Below, piece by piece: positions 49,552 to 58,239 of a stretch of DNA of 64,000 bases. Made by a program: the position numbers and the translations under genes. The notes beneath the pieces were generated by a model. The model was not told where the DNA came from and did not search any database. It worked only from the letters and a program-made list of their open reading frames with translations. Source of the DNA: CAWKCE01 sp032127035 (lineage in GTDB: Bacteria > Actinomycetota > Actinomycetes > JAHEKZ01); contig CAWKCE010000003.1 of assembly GCA_963848085.1 (NCBI GenBank), forward strand, positions 496,001-560,000, read 5' to 3'. Numbering within the stretch: the stretch's first letter is position 1; every line of letters begins with the position of its first letter.

Positions 49552-50510
49552 TGCCGCCCGGCTGGACGGCCGCCCCCGTGTCGCGGGCAGACGCCGCCGT
49601 GGTCGCCCAGGTCATCAACGCCGCGCAGCACCAGTGGGGAAGGGGGGACCAGTTCTCTGAGGAGGAGTTCGTCTCCCTGCTCGACTCCCCGAGCGTCACC
49701 GCCGAGCGGGACGGCCGCCTGCTCCGGGATGCCGACGGTCACCTCCTGGGCGGCGTGATGGTCGTGGCCACCGAGCCCTGGACGACCGCACACCTTCACG
49801 CGTCCATGCCCGACCATCCCCGACGCCGGGAGGGCCTGCAGTGGTGCGTCGAGACCGGCCTGTCGCTCGCCGCCGCCCGGGACGAGCTTGAGCTCGCTGC
49901 CGTGGTCGACGCCGATGGGGTGGCCGAGGAGGACTCGCTGATGGCCGAGGTGCTGGGCGAGCGGGGCTTTGCCGCGGTCCGCCGCATCTGCGAGATGACG
50001 ATCAACCTGGCGGACGCGCCGGCCGAGGAGTCGGCCCCGCCGCTGCCCGACGGGGTCCTCCTCGGGGCACTGCCGGCAGACGACGCGGGGTTGGCACAGG
50101 TGGCGGAGGTCAACGGTCAGGCGTTCGCCGACCACGACGGCGACTTCGGGATGACCACGGAGGACTTCGTCCACTTCGTGCGGCACACTCCGTCGCTGCG
50201 GACCGACCTGTCGATGGTCGCCGTCCAGGATGACCGTCCGGTCGGACTGGCCGTGTGCATGGCCGACCTCGCCGACCCCGAGCGGCGGACCGGCTACGTC
50301 GGCATCGTGGCGGTGGTCCGCGAGGCGCGCAGTCGCGGGCTCGCACGTGCCCTGCTGACCGAGTCGTTCCGTCGCTTCCGAGCCGAGGGCTGGGACCGCG
50401 CGCGGCTGCATGTCCAGGTCGGCAACCGCACCGGCGCTGACCGGCTCTACCGGTCAGTCGGCATGAGGCCCGGCAAGGTCGACGTCTCCTGGTCCAGGCC
50501 GTTGGCGTGA
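49548..50510 (+). CDS. Two-domain GNAT acetyltransferase
   Basis: A 320-residue protein built of two GNAT folds, an arrangement shared with mycothiol synthase. The second half has the clear acetyl-CoA site: VGIVAVVREARSRGLARALLTESFRRF (in part: VVREARSRGLARALL) near 262 and RLHVQVGNRTGADRLYRSVGM near 290. The first half is degenerate, with LHASMPDHPRRREGLQW. It is translated with the S51 gene. It may be a paralogue of MshD rather than the enzyme itself, since blocks special to MshD are not obvious. Confidence 0.82.
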   Translation: MMPPGWTAAPVSRADAAVVAQVINAAQHQWGRGDQFSEEEFVSLLDSPSVTAERDGRLLRDADGHLLGGVMVVATEPWTTAHLHASMPDHPRRREGLQWCVETGLSLAAARDELELAAVVDADGVAEEDSLMAEVLGERGFAAVRRICEMTINLADAPAEESAPPLPDGVLLGALPADDAGLAQVAEVNGQAFADHDGDFGMTTEDFVHFVRHTPSLRTDLSMVAVQDDRPVGLAVCMADLADPERRTGYVGIVAVVREARSRGLARALLTESFRRFRAEGWDRARLHVQVGNRTGADRLYRSVGMRPGKVDVSWSRPLA

Positions 50511-50622
50511 CTCGCCCGCTGTCTCGGACGCCCCGGCGAACCTGCGTGGGGTGGTGGCGGACGCTCCTGACCTCCGACACACTGCCTTCAACGAGCGCTT
50601 CCCACGTCCCGGAGGGGGTCGG

Positions 50623-50886
50623 ATGAGCGAGCTGGGGCACGACCTGCAGGCCGTCCACCGGGCTGCCCACGAGCTGACGAGGGCCGTCACAGCCCTTCAG
50701 CACGATGCCGGCTCGCACGTCGACGTGCTGCGGCTGGTGGAGGACGCCCGACGGATCCACGAGGACCTGGCACTGCTGGGCATCCACGCGCCGCCCCGCG
50801 ACGAGGAGCCCATCGTCATCCCCGACGACGACTACCCTCCGGACTTCTTCGCCGACGCACACGACGAGGGCATCGGCCGCCAGTAG
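50623..50886 (+). CDS. Small acidic protein of unknown function
   Basis: An 87-residue soluble protein. The first half is helical (LQAVHRAAHELTRAVTALQ), the second half acidic and proline-rich (IVIPDDDYPPDFFADA). GGAGGGGG is well placed before the ATG, and codon use is typical. It ends 22 bases before the sdhC start on the same strand, so it may be the first gene of the succinate dehydrogenase operon. Confidence 0.65.
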   Translation: MSELGHDLQAVHRAAHELTRAVTALQHDAGSHVDVLRLVEDARRIHEDLALLGIHAPPRDEEPIVIPDDDYPPDFFADAHDEGIGRQ

Positions 50887-50908
50887 GCGCCCGCCACGAA
50901 GGGACCGC

Positions 50909-51727
50909 ATGTCATCCAGCACCGAGCCGTCGCTCGTGACGACTCCGTCCCCGGCGCGGCCCGCCGGACGGCTGTTCGCCACCCGACGCACCGACCGTTG
51001 GTGGCTGGAGCCGCTGATCATCTTCGGGGTGCTGTCAGCGTTCGTGCTGTACGCCACGTGGCGGGCGTTCGCGAACAAGTACTACTACATCGAGCCGTAC
51101 CAGTCACCGTTCTACTCGCCCTGCGTCGCCGAGGACTGCATCCCCGGCTCAGACTCACTGGGCCGCATCGTCGGCGGTTGGTACACGATGTCGCCGGCGC
51201 TGCTGATCTTGATCTTCCCTCTGGGTTTCCGGTTCACCTGCTACTACTACCGGCGCAGCTACTACCGCGCGTTCTGGGTGTCCCCGCCGGCCTGCGCCGT
51301 CGCCGAACCTCACCCCAAGAACACCGGTGAGAGCCGCTGGCCGTTGCTCATCCAGAACTCCCACCGGCTGTGGTTCTACTTCGCGCTGGCGTTCAACGTG
51401 ATCTTGACCTGGGACGCCGTCCTCGCCTTCCGGGCTCCCGACGGGACTGGCTTCTTCCACATGGGTCTGGGTTCGCTCGTCCTGACCGCCAACGCCGTGT
51501 TCCTGTGGATCTACACGCTGTCGTGCCACTCGTGCCGGAACGCGGTCGGCGGCCGGTTGCGCCACTTCTCGAAACACCCGATCCGGTATCGGCTGTGGAC
51601 GTGGGTCTCCCGCATGAACGTGTTCCACAACCGCTTCGCCTGGGCCTCGCTGTTCAGCGTGGCGTTTGCTGACTTCTACGTGTACGGCGTGGCGTCTGGC
51701 CTGTTCTCCGACCCCCGCTTCTTCTGA
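50909..51727 (+). CDS. sdhC: Succinate dehydrogenase membrane anchor (Sdh1-type cytochrome b subunit)
   Basis: A 272-residue integral membrane subunit that carries quinone and probably heme b. About five helices are seen: WWLEPLIIFGVLSAFVLYATW (part: LIIFGVLSAFVLYATW), TMSPALLILIFPLGF, LWFYFALAFNVILTW, GLGSLVLTANAVFLWIY and FAWASLFSVAFADFYVYG. Histidines suited to heme binding are in NSHRLWFY and CHSCRNAVGG. Length and pattern match mycobacterial Sdh1 anchor Rv0249c (about 273 residues). It precedes sdhA by 34 bases. Confidence 0.88.
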   Translation: MSSSTEPSLVTTPSPARPAGRLFATRRTDRWWLEPLIIFGVLSAFVLYATWRAFANKYYYIEPYQSPFYSPCVAEDCIPGSDSLGRIVGGWYTMSPALLILIFPLGFRFTCYYYRRSYYRAFWVSPPACAVAEPHPKNTGESRWPLLIQNSHRLWFYFALAFNVILTWDAVLAFRAPDGTGFFHMGLGSLVLTANAVFLWIYTLSCHSCRNAVGGRLRHFSKHPIRYRLWTWVSRMNVFHNRFAWASLFSVAFADFYVYGVASGLFSDPRFF

Positions 51728-51761
51728 CCGTTCCTCGACCACGACAGGGGCTCACACCGCG

Positions 51762-53654
51762 ATGACCGACATCGAGCGCCATGGGTACGACGTCGTCGTC
51801 ATCGGCGCAGGTGGTGCCGGGCTGCGGGCGGCTATCGAGGCCCGGGCGCACGGCCTGCGGACGGCGATCGTGTGCAAGTCGCTGTTCGGCAAGGCGCACA
51901 CCGTCATGGCCGAAGGCGGCATTGCCGCCTCGATGGGAAACGTCAACAGCGATGACGGCTGGCAGGTCCACTTCCGGGACACCATGAGGGGCGGCAAGTT
52001 CCTCAACCACTGGCGGATGGCCGAGCTGCACGCCAGGGAAGCGCCGGAGCGGGTCTGGGAGCTTGAGGCGTGGGGTGCCCTGTTCGACCGCACGCCCGAC
52101 GGCCGCATCTCGCAGCGGAACTTCGGGGGCCACGAGTACCCGCGGCTGGCCCACGTCGGCGACCGCACCGGCCTGGAGCTCATCCGGACGCTGCAGCAGC
52201 GCATCGTCGCCCTGCAGCAGGAGGACTTCCGTGACTTCGGGGACTACGAAGCGAGGATCAAGGTCTTCGCCGAGTGCACCGTGACCGAGCTGCTGATGGA
52301 CGGCGGGCGGGTTGCCGGTGGCTTCGGGTACTGGCGAGAGACGGGGCGGTCGGTGCTGTTCGAGGCGCCGTCGTTCATCCTGGCCACCGGTGGTGTGGGG
52401 AAGTCGTACAAGGTCACCAGCAACTCGTGGGAGTACACCGGTGACGGCCACGCTCTGGCGCTGCGGGCCGGCGGCAGCCTCATCAACATGGAGTTCATCC
52501 AGTTCCACCCGACCGGGATGGTCTGGCCGCCGAGCGTGCGCGGGATCCTCGTCACCGAGTCGGTGCGCGGCGACGGCGGAGTGCTGCGTAACTCCGAGGG
52601 CAAGCGCTTCATGTTCGACTACATCCCGGACGTCTTCCGCGAGAAGTACGCGAAGAGCGAGGAGGAGGGCGACCGGTGGTACACCGACCAGGCGAACAAC
52701 AAGCGCCCTCCCGAGCTGCTGCCGCGTGACGAGGTCGCCCGCGCCATCAACGCGGAGGTCAAGGCCGGCCGGGGGTCACCTCACGGTGGGGTCTTCCTGG
52801 ACGTGTCCACCCGGCTTCCCGCCGAGGTGATCCGCAAGAAGCTGCCGTCGATGTACCACCAGTTCAAGGAGCTCGCTGACGTCGACATCACCGCTGAGGC
52901 GATGGAGGTCGGGCCGACGTGCCACTACATCATGGGCGGCGTCGAGGTGAACCCCGACGACGGCGCGGCTGCCCATGTGCCCGGCCTGTTCGCGTGCGGC
53001 GAGGTCGCCGGTGGGATGCACGGCTCCAACCGGCTGGGCGGCAACTCGCTGTCCGACCTGTTGGTGTTCGGCCGCAGGGCCGGTCTGGGGGCAGCCACGT
53101 ATGCCATGGCGCATGAGAACGACCGCCCCCTCGTCAACGAGGAGGACGTGTCCCGAGCGTCCGAGCGCGCGCTCGCCCCGTTCGGCAACGACGGTGGCGA
53201 GAACCCGTACACGCTCCACCAGGAGCTGCAGCAGACGATGAACGACCTGGTCGGCATCATCCGGCGGGAGCAGGAGATGACCGACGCACTCGACCGGCTG
53301 GCGGCGCTTCGGGAGCGCGCGGGCCACGTGGGCGTCGAGGGGCACCGGCAGTTCAACCCGGGCTGGCACCTGGCGCTCGACCTGGACAACATGCTGCTCG
53401 TGTCCGAGTGCGTGGCTCGCGCTGCGCTGATGCGCGAGGAGTCGCGCGGCGGGCACACGCGCGAAGACCATCCGGGGATGAGCGACGAGTGGCGGCAGCG
53501 CAACCTGGTCTGCGTCGTCGACGGCGCAGGTGTGACGGTGTCCCAGCAGCCCATCCCCACGATGCCCGACGAGCTGCTGTCGTTGTTCGAACGGTCCGAG
53601 CTGGAGAAGTACTTCACCGAGGCCGAGCTGGCCGGGCTGCCGGAGGAGAGCTGA
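51762..53654 (+). CDS. sdhA: Succinate dehydrogenase flavoprotein subunit
   Basis: A 630-residue FAD subunit that oxidises succinate to fumarate. FAD binds at VVVIGAGGAGLRAAIEA (near 10); the covalent-FAD histidine block is KAHTVMAEGGIAASMGN near 45. The dicarboxylate site is visible in MEFIQFHPTGMVWPP near 245, GVFLDVSTRLP near 345 and HYIMGGVEVNP near 387; the catalytic arginine lies in the 280-300 region. GSNRLGGNSLSDLLVFG completes the fold. It is the mycobacterial Sdh1 (Rv0248c) type. The stop overlaps the sdhB start as TGATG. Confidence 0.95.
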   Translation: MTDIERHGYDVVVIGAGGAGLRAAIEARAHGLRTAIVCKSLFGKAHTVMAEGGIAASMGNVNSDDGWQVHFRDTMRGGKFLNHWRMAELHAREAPERVWELEAWGALFDRTPDGRISQRNFGGHEYPRLAHVGDRTGLELIRTLQQRIVALQQEDFRDFGDYEARIKVFAECTVTELLMDGGRVAGGFGYWRETGRSVLFEAPSFILATGGVGKSYKVTSNSWEYTGDGHALALRAGGSLINMEFIQFHPTGMVWPPSVRGILVTESVRGDGGVLRNSEGKRFMFDYIPDVFREKYAKSEEEGDRWYTDQANNKRPPELLPRDEVARAINAEVKAGRGSPHGGVFLDVSTRLPAEVIRKKLPSMYHQFKELADVDITAEAMEVGPTCHYIMGGVEVNPDDGAAAHVPGLFACGEVAGGMHGSNRLGGNSLSDLLVFGRRAGLGAATYAMAHENDRPLVNEEDVSRASERALAPFGNDGGENPYTLHQELQQTMNDLVGIIRREQEMTDALDRLAALRERAGHVGVEGHRQFNPGWHLALDLDNMLLVSECVARAALMREESRGGHTREDHPGMSDEWRQRNLVCVVDGAGVTVSQQPIPTMPDELLSLFERSELEKYFTEAELAGLPEES

Positions 53655-54985
53655 TGGCGTACGAGGGGCACTTCCGGGTCTGGCGCGGCGACGCCGGCGG
53701 CGGGGAGCTGCAGGACTTCGACGTGGAGGTGAACGAGGGCGAGGTCGTCCTGGACATCATCCATCGGCTCCAGGCGACGCAAGCCTCCGATCTGGCAGTG
53801 CGCTGGAACTGCAAGGCCGGGAAGTGCGGTTCCTGCAGCGCGGAGGTGAACGGGCGGCCTCGGCTGATGTGCATGACCAGGATGAGCACTTTCGAGGAGG
53901 ACGAGACCATCACCGTCTCGCCGTTGGCGGCCTTCCCGCCGATCCGCGACCTGGTCACCGACGTGTCGTTCAACTACGCGAAAGCGCGCGAGGTGCCGGC
54001 CTTCCACCCGCCGGACCATCTGGAGCCGGGCGAGTACCGAATGGCGCAGGTGGACGTCGAGCGGAGCCAGGAGTTCCGCAAGTGCATCGAGTGCTTCCTG
54101 TGCCAGAACACCTGCCACGTCATCCGCGACCACGGGGAGAACAAGGACGCGTTCTCCGGCCCGCGCATGTTCATCCGGATCGCCGAGCTGGACATGCACC
54201 CGCTGGACACGCTGGACCGCAAGCGGGACGCGCACGGTGAGCACGGGATCAGCATGTGCAACATCACGAAGTGCTGCACGGAGGTCTGCCCGGAGAACAT
54301 CAAGATCACCGACAACGCGATCATCCCCATGAAGGAGCGGGTCGTCGACGTCAAGTGGGACCCGTGGATCCGGTTCCTCCACGTGCTGCCCTCACGACAC
54401 GGATGGGCCGCGTCGGCGGCACTGCGGCGTGGGGATGCGGCGGCGGCGGAGGCGTCGGCCAAGCAGCGGCTTGCGGTCGCGTCGACCGACCCGTCCGCCC
54501 TGGCCGCCCTGGCCACCTCCCAGCTGGTCCAGGGCCGCTTCATGGACGCGGCCCGTTCGGCCCGACGCGGTGTGAAGGCCACCGGGCCCCGCTCGAACGC
54601 CCACATGCGGTTCTGCGCGGACCAGGCGTGGGCGCTGCTGTGCGCCGCGGAGGCGGGGGAGGTGCCGTACGCGCACGTCTCCGACGAGGCGCGGGCGGCA
54701 CTGGCGGAGGCGCAGCAGCTGGCCAGCACCGGCGCCGTCCTGACCCGCATTCATGCCCTGGCGGCCTACTTGGACGGCGACCCGGAACGGGCCATCGAGG
54801 TCACGCAGGAGGGCCTGGCGTGGCACCCGCCCGCCGCCGAGCAGTCCGACGCCTGGCTCACGATCGCCGAGGCCAGGCACATCATGGGCCAGCCGGAAGC
54901 CGCCGCGGAGGCACTGCGCACGGGCAGCCATCTCAACGTGTCCAACCCCCGGACTCCGGGGGTCACGGCTCGCGTCTCCTCCTAG
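53654..54985 (+). CDS. sdhB: Succinate dehydrogenase iron-sulfur subunit with C-terminal TPR-like extension
   Basis: A 443-residue protein whose first 248 residues form a complete Sdh1-type iron-sulfur subunit: 2Fe-2S cysteines at 53, 58, 61 and 73 (CKAGKCGSC), then CIECFLCQNTC at 144-154 and CNITKCCTEVCPE at 202-212 for the 4Fe-4S and 3Fe-4S centres. The normal family length is about 250. Here the frame continues without a stop into about 195 residues of alanine-rich helix pairs (RRGDAAAAEASAKQRLA, DGDPERAIEVTQEGLAW, GQPEAAAEALRTGS) that read as TPR repeats. Codon use is unchanged across the joint, and the stop is a clean TAG next to a repeat element. The tail is probably a protein-binding platform on the cytosolic face; its partner is unknown. 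Confidence 0.9.
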   Translation: MAYEGHFRVWRGDAGGGELQDFDVEVNEGEVVLDIIHRLQATQASDLAVRWNCKAGKCGSCSAEVNGRPRLMCMTRMSTFEEDETITVSPLAAFPPIRDLVTDVSFNYAKAREVPAFHPPDHLEPGEYRMAQVDVERSQEFRKCIECFLCQNTCHVIRDHGENKDAFSGPRMFIRIAELDMHPLDTLDRKRDAHGEHGISMCNITKCCTEVCPENIKITDNAIIPMKERVVDVKWDPWIRFLHVLPSRHGWAASAALRRGDAAAAEASAKQRLAVASTDPSALAALATSQLVQGRFMDAARSARRGVKATGPRSNAHMRFCADQAWALLCAAEAGEVPYAHVSDEARAALAEAQQLASTGAVLTRIHALAAYLDGDPERAIEVTQEGLAWHPPAAEQSDAWLTIAEARHIMGQPEAAAEALRTGSHLNVSNPRTPGVTARVSS

Positions 54986-55031
54986 CGCCGAGTGCACACC
55001 CCCAGGACAGTTCTGATCGCCGAGTGCGCGC
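54986..55031. repeat. 46-base direct-repeat element, copy 2
   Basis: Begins right after the sdhB stop. Unit 1 is CGCCGAGTGCACAC, unit 2 (55018) CGCCGAGTGCGCGC, with the same 32-base period and 18-base spacer as copy 1 at 30713. It fills the space between the convergent sdhB and deacetylase ends. Confidence 0.75.
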
Positions 55032-55744
55032 TACTCGCCGACGGCAGCGATCACGAACGACTCCTGTGACATGCCCATGCGTAGCTCGTGGTGGCCGAAC
55101 ACGGCGAACAGCCCCTCCACCTGGCTGGCGTGGTCCTGAAGGGCCGCCATCTTCAGGTCGAGGATGTCGTCCGGGAGGTCGAACACCAGGCCGAGCTCTG
55201 ACCGGTCCCGGACGACCGGGGTGCCGGGCAGGAAGATGCCCAGGTCCCGCATCCTGGGCACGAAGCGGTCTGCCCAGTCGCTGGTGTACGCGGCGTGTCC
55301 CAGTCGGGCACCGGGTTTGGCCGCCTGGAGGAAGGCGGCAGTCGTCCAGCGGCTGACCGACTTGTGCGCCTCGTGTCCGGTCATGCCCTCCGGGCCGAAG
55401 GTGAGCACGGTGTCTGGACGCAGGTCGGCGAGCAGCTCGGCGATTCGGTCGGGTCCGTGAACCTCCGGCAACGGTGTGGCCATGTCGATGTCGGGCAGTC
55501 CGAGGAACTCGTGCTCGGTGACACCGAGTCTGGCGAGCCCGGTCATCAGCTCGCGTTCCCGTACGGCACCAAGAGTCTGGGTCGGCCACCGCTCCTCGTC
55601 GAGGGATCCACCCTCACCACGGGTGGCCGTCACGCAGACCACCCGGCCACCGTCGCGCACCGCCTGCGCCATGAGGCCCGACGCAAGGTACGTCTCGTCG
55701 TCGGGGTGAGCCCAGATGGAGAGGACGTCGCCGAGTCCGAGCAT
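55031..55744 (-). CDS. PIG-L/LmbE-family deacetylase
   Basis: A 237-residue zinc-dependent N-deacetylase-type protein. The metal motif AHPDDE is at residues 12-17 (SIWAHPDDETYL) and the third ligand is probably in GHEAHKSVSRW near 127. Relatives include the mycothiol enzymes MshB and Mca, glycan and antibiotic deacetylases. It lacks the longer Mca tail. The ATG at 55744 starts close to the conserved motif as usual; an in-frame GTG at 55780 would overlap the upstream gene by 20 bases. Substrate unknown. Confidence 0.87.
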   Translation of the reverse strand: MLGLGDVLSIWAHPDDETYLASGLMAQAVRDGGRVVCVTATRGEGGSLDEERWPTQTLGAVRERELMTGLARLGVTEHEFLGLPDIDMATPLPEVHGPDRIAELLADLRPDTVLTFGPEGMTGHEAHKSVSRWTTAAFLQAAKPGARLGHAAYTSDWADRFVPRMRDLGIFLPGTPVVRDRSELGLVFDLPDDILDLKMAALQDHASQVEGLFAVFGHHELRMGMSQESFVIAAVGE

Positions 55745-55760
55745 CGCTGGTGGGATCGCC

Positions 55761-56159
55761 CTATGCCCTTTCGATGTCACGGCCGTGGGCGGTGACTGCC
55801 CAGATCACCAGGACGTCGAACAGAATCACGATGAGGCTCCACCACGGCTGGTAGGGGATCCACACGAAGTTCGCCACGGCGCTGACCGCGGCAATGACGA
55901 CGACGAGCGATCGCGCCCACACGGCTCCCTGGAGGAGGAAGATGCCGGCGAAGAAGAGCACGACTCCGATCGCGATGTGGATCAGGCCCCACGTGGTGGT
56001 GTTGAACTTGTAGATGTACTCAGCGCCGACGACGAACGTCTGGTCGTTGATGACTGCAGCGAGCCCGACGAGGAACTGGAACATCCCGGCAATCATGAGC
56101 AGCACGCTGGCGAACATCGTGACACCTACAGCGGTCCCACTTGTCTCGTTCGTCGACAT
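55761..56159 (-). CDS. Four-helix membrane protein (DUF7144-like)
   Basis: A 132-residue integral membrane protein with four helices: VTMFASVLLMIAGMFQFLVGL, LIHIAIGVVLFFAGIFLL, SLVVVIAAVSAVANFVWI and WSLIVILFDVLVIWAV. The YKFNTTTWGLIHIAIG block and PYQPWWSL are those of the DUF7144 family common in actinobacteria. Function unknown. It lies between a small soluble protein gene and the deacetylase gene, with 33 and 16 bases between, so the three probably form one transcript. Confidence 0.8.
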   Translation of the reverse strand: MSTNETSGTAVGVTMFASVLLMIAGMFQFLVGLAAVINDQTFVVGAEYIYKFNTTTWGLIHIAIGVVLFFAGIFLLQGAVWARSLVVVIAAVSAVANFVWIPYQPWWSLIVILFDVLVIWAVTAHGRDIERA

Positions 56160-56192
56160 CAGTCATTCCTCCAGGCGGTTTGTCAGACGGGG

Positions 56193-56507
56193 TCAGTCCC
56201 GGTTGTCGTGCAGGCTCAGCAGCTCACGCTGACTGTGCTCGATCAGCATGGCATCGATCAGCGGCTTGATGATGATCTGCCAGTTCGTGTCGTCGTCCAT
56301 CTGATTATGGATGTCCGCGTAGGCCGCCAAGTCGGGGAAGTCGGTCTCCAGCACGAGCTCGTTGAAGCTGCCGGCGACCGGCTCCCACACGCGGGTGGTG
56401 GGCCACTTCCGCTCGCCGCACAGCCGATTGCACTCGTCGACGGTTTCCAGCGCTCGGCTGCGCCCAGCACCGTCCCGCGTCACGATGTGCATCCGCTCAC
56501 GAATCAC
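56193..56507 (-). CDS. Small soluble protein, possible dimeric alpha/beta barrel
   Basis: A 104-residue protein. Composition and the alternation of strands and helices (MHIVTRDGAGRS, then FNELVLETDFPDLAAYADIH) recall dimeric alpha/beta-barrel proteins such as the NIPSNAP group, but I cannot place it in a named family. The GTG at 56507 is chosen for GGAGGG seven bases upstream; an ATG at 56492 is an alternative. It is the first of three same-strand genes. Confidence 0.6.
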   Translation of the reverse strand: MIRERMHIVTRDGAGRSRALETVDECNRLCGERKWPTTRVWEPVAGSFNELVLETDFPDLAAYADIHNQMDDDTNWQIIIKPLIDAMLIEHSQRELLSLHDNRD

Positions 56508-56700
56508 TGGGAACCCTCCGCCGCCGCCGACCCCGTGTCCGATGAAAGCCTGCGGCCGGCTCCCTGACAAGGCCCCCAGTCCGCTGGTGGCCTGGGCATT
56601 GGACGTGGTCACCTGGGTCCGCCCACACCCCGGGGGGCCACCACAGGGGCAGAATGCGGATGTCAGGCCACGACTCGTCGAGCCCTCGGAGGTCGGCAGC

Positions 56701-58209
56701 ATGGCGATCACCGTGGAGGAGCTCGTCAACATCGGGTCACTCGGGACCCGGGTCCTTGCCGGTTCCGAAGGACTCGACCGTGGCATTGGCTGGGCGCATG
56801 TCTGCGAGCTGGCGGCGCCATGGGAGTGGCTGGGCGACGGCGACCTGGTGATGACGACCGGGCTTGGTATCCCGGAGTCCCCGTCGGCGCAGGACGAGTA
56901 CGTGCGCCGCCTGGCCGGCGCAGGTGTGGTGGGGGTAGCGGTGGGCGAGAACATGTACGCCCCACCGCTGACCCCGCGCATGTACCGATGCGCAGACCGG
57001 GTAGGTCTCCCGCTGCTCCTGACGCGCTACGAGGTCCCCTTTGCCGCGATGGCGCGGACGATCGCGGCCGCCAACGGGGTCGAGGAGCTGGACCGGTTGA
57101 GCCACGCCCTGCGGGTCTTCGAGCACCTCCATCTGCTCGTGGACGGGGAGGGCGAGGCGGCTCTCATGCAGCGCCTGGAGTCGGAGATCGGCTGTCGCCT
57201 TCACCTGCTCGACGCCCGAAGCCTCCGTCCCGTCGCCGGATCGTCCAAGGGGCTGCCCGCTTCCTTGGTGGCCGGGCTGGCAGCCCAGCCGCCTGACCCG
57301 CTGGGCCGGCGCCCCTCCGTGCTCCGGCTGCCGGAGGCGCAGGGTGTCCTGGTGGTCCCGGTGCCCGGCCCGCGCCGACTGCTTCTCGTCGCCATCCCCG
57401 ACGAGGGCACCCGCCCGGACCTGACCCTTCTCCACCACGTCACGACTGTGCTGTCACTCGAGCAGGTGACCGTCGTGGCCCAGCGAGAACGGTCCCGTCG
57501 CCTCGGCGCGTCCCTGCTGGCCCAGATCGTTGACGGTCGCGTCGACCCCGGCACCGCCACCGATCAGCTCGCGTCGGTTGGCCTCGTCGGTCGGTGCGTG
57601 CTGACCGCCTCCCGAGGTGACCCCGAGTCGGACTCCTGGGCACAGCTGCACCATGTCCTCGACGACGATGCGATCCCCCACCTCCTCCTGACTCGCTCGG
57701 GAACGACGATTGCGCTGCTGCCCGACGGGCAGGACGGGGTTGAGCGGCTGCTGCACGGGCTGCCGTCCGGTGCGCACACCGGCGTGAGTGAGGCGTTCGA
57801 GTCGGCGGGCTCGCTGCAGGAGGCCCACCGGCAAGCCCGCTGGGCCCTTCACCTGGCCGAAGCCCGGGACGAGGCCGCCACCGGGTACTCGGACCGGGAG
57901 GTCGGCTCTCCGTTCCTGCCCGGCACGCTGGAGCAGAGCCGGGAGGTCGCGATGCAGGTCCTCGGCGGGTTGCTGGCGTACGACGAGCAGCACGACAGCA
58001 CCCTGCTGCTCTCGCTGAGGGTGTTCCTGGAGGAGAACCGGTCCTGGCAGCGGGCCGCGGCCAGGTTGCACGTGCACAAGCAGACGCTTGTCTACCGAGT
58101 GGATCGGGTGGAGCAGCTCACCGGTCGCCGCCTGTCTTCGACGGCTGACGTGAGCGAGCTCTGGCTCGCCCTCCAGGCCGGAATCGCCTCCGGTGTGGTG
58201 CCGACATGA
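56701..58209 (+). CDS. PucR-family transcriptional regulator
   Basis: A 502-residue regulator. The N-terminal PucR sensory domain (MAITVEELVNIGSLGTRVLAG; WLGDGDLVMTTGLGIP) binds an unknown ligand, a middle GAF/GGDEF-like domain follows, and the C-terminal helix-turn-helix is in LLSLRVFLEENRSWQRAAARL with HKQTLVYRVDRVEQL. The family activates catabolic genes, for example for purines. The ATG at 56701 begins exactly at the domain. It is convergent with the NCS1 transporter and is its likely regulator, together with the aldehyde dehydrogenase and dimethylglycine-dehydrogenase-type genes. Confidence 0.9.
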   Translation: MAITVEELVNIGSLGTRVLAGSEGLDRGIGWAHVCELAAPWEWLGDGDLVMTTGLGIPESPSAQDEYVRRLAGAGVVGVAVGENMYAPPLTPRMYRCADRVGLPLLLTRYEVPFAAMARTIAAANGVEELDRLSHALRVFEHLHLLVDGEGEAALMQRLESEIGCRLHLLDARSLRPVAGSSKGLPASLVAGLAAQPPDPLGRRPSVLRLPEAQGVLVVPVPGPRRLLLVAIPDEGTRPDLTLLHHVTTVLSLEQVTVVAQRERSRRLGASLLAQIVDGRVDPGTATDQLASVGLVGRCVLTASRGDPESDSWAQLHHVLDDDAIPHLLLTRSGTTIALLPDGQDGVERLLHGLPSGAHTGVSEAFESAGSLQEAHRQARWALHLAEARDEAATGYSDREVGSPFLPGTLEQSREVAMQVLGGLLAYDEQHDSTLLLSLRVFLEENRSWQRAAARLHVHKQTLVYRVDRVEQLTGRRLSSTADVSELWLALQAGIASGVVPT

Positions 58210-58239
58210 CGACCGGCACCACACCGAAGGCTTCGTCGA

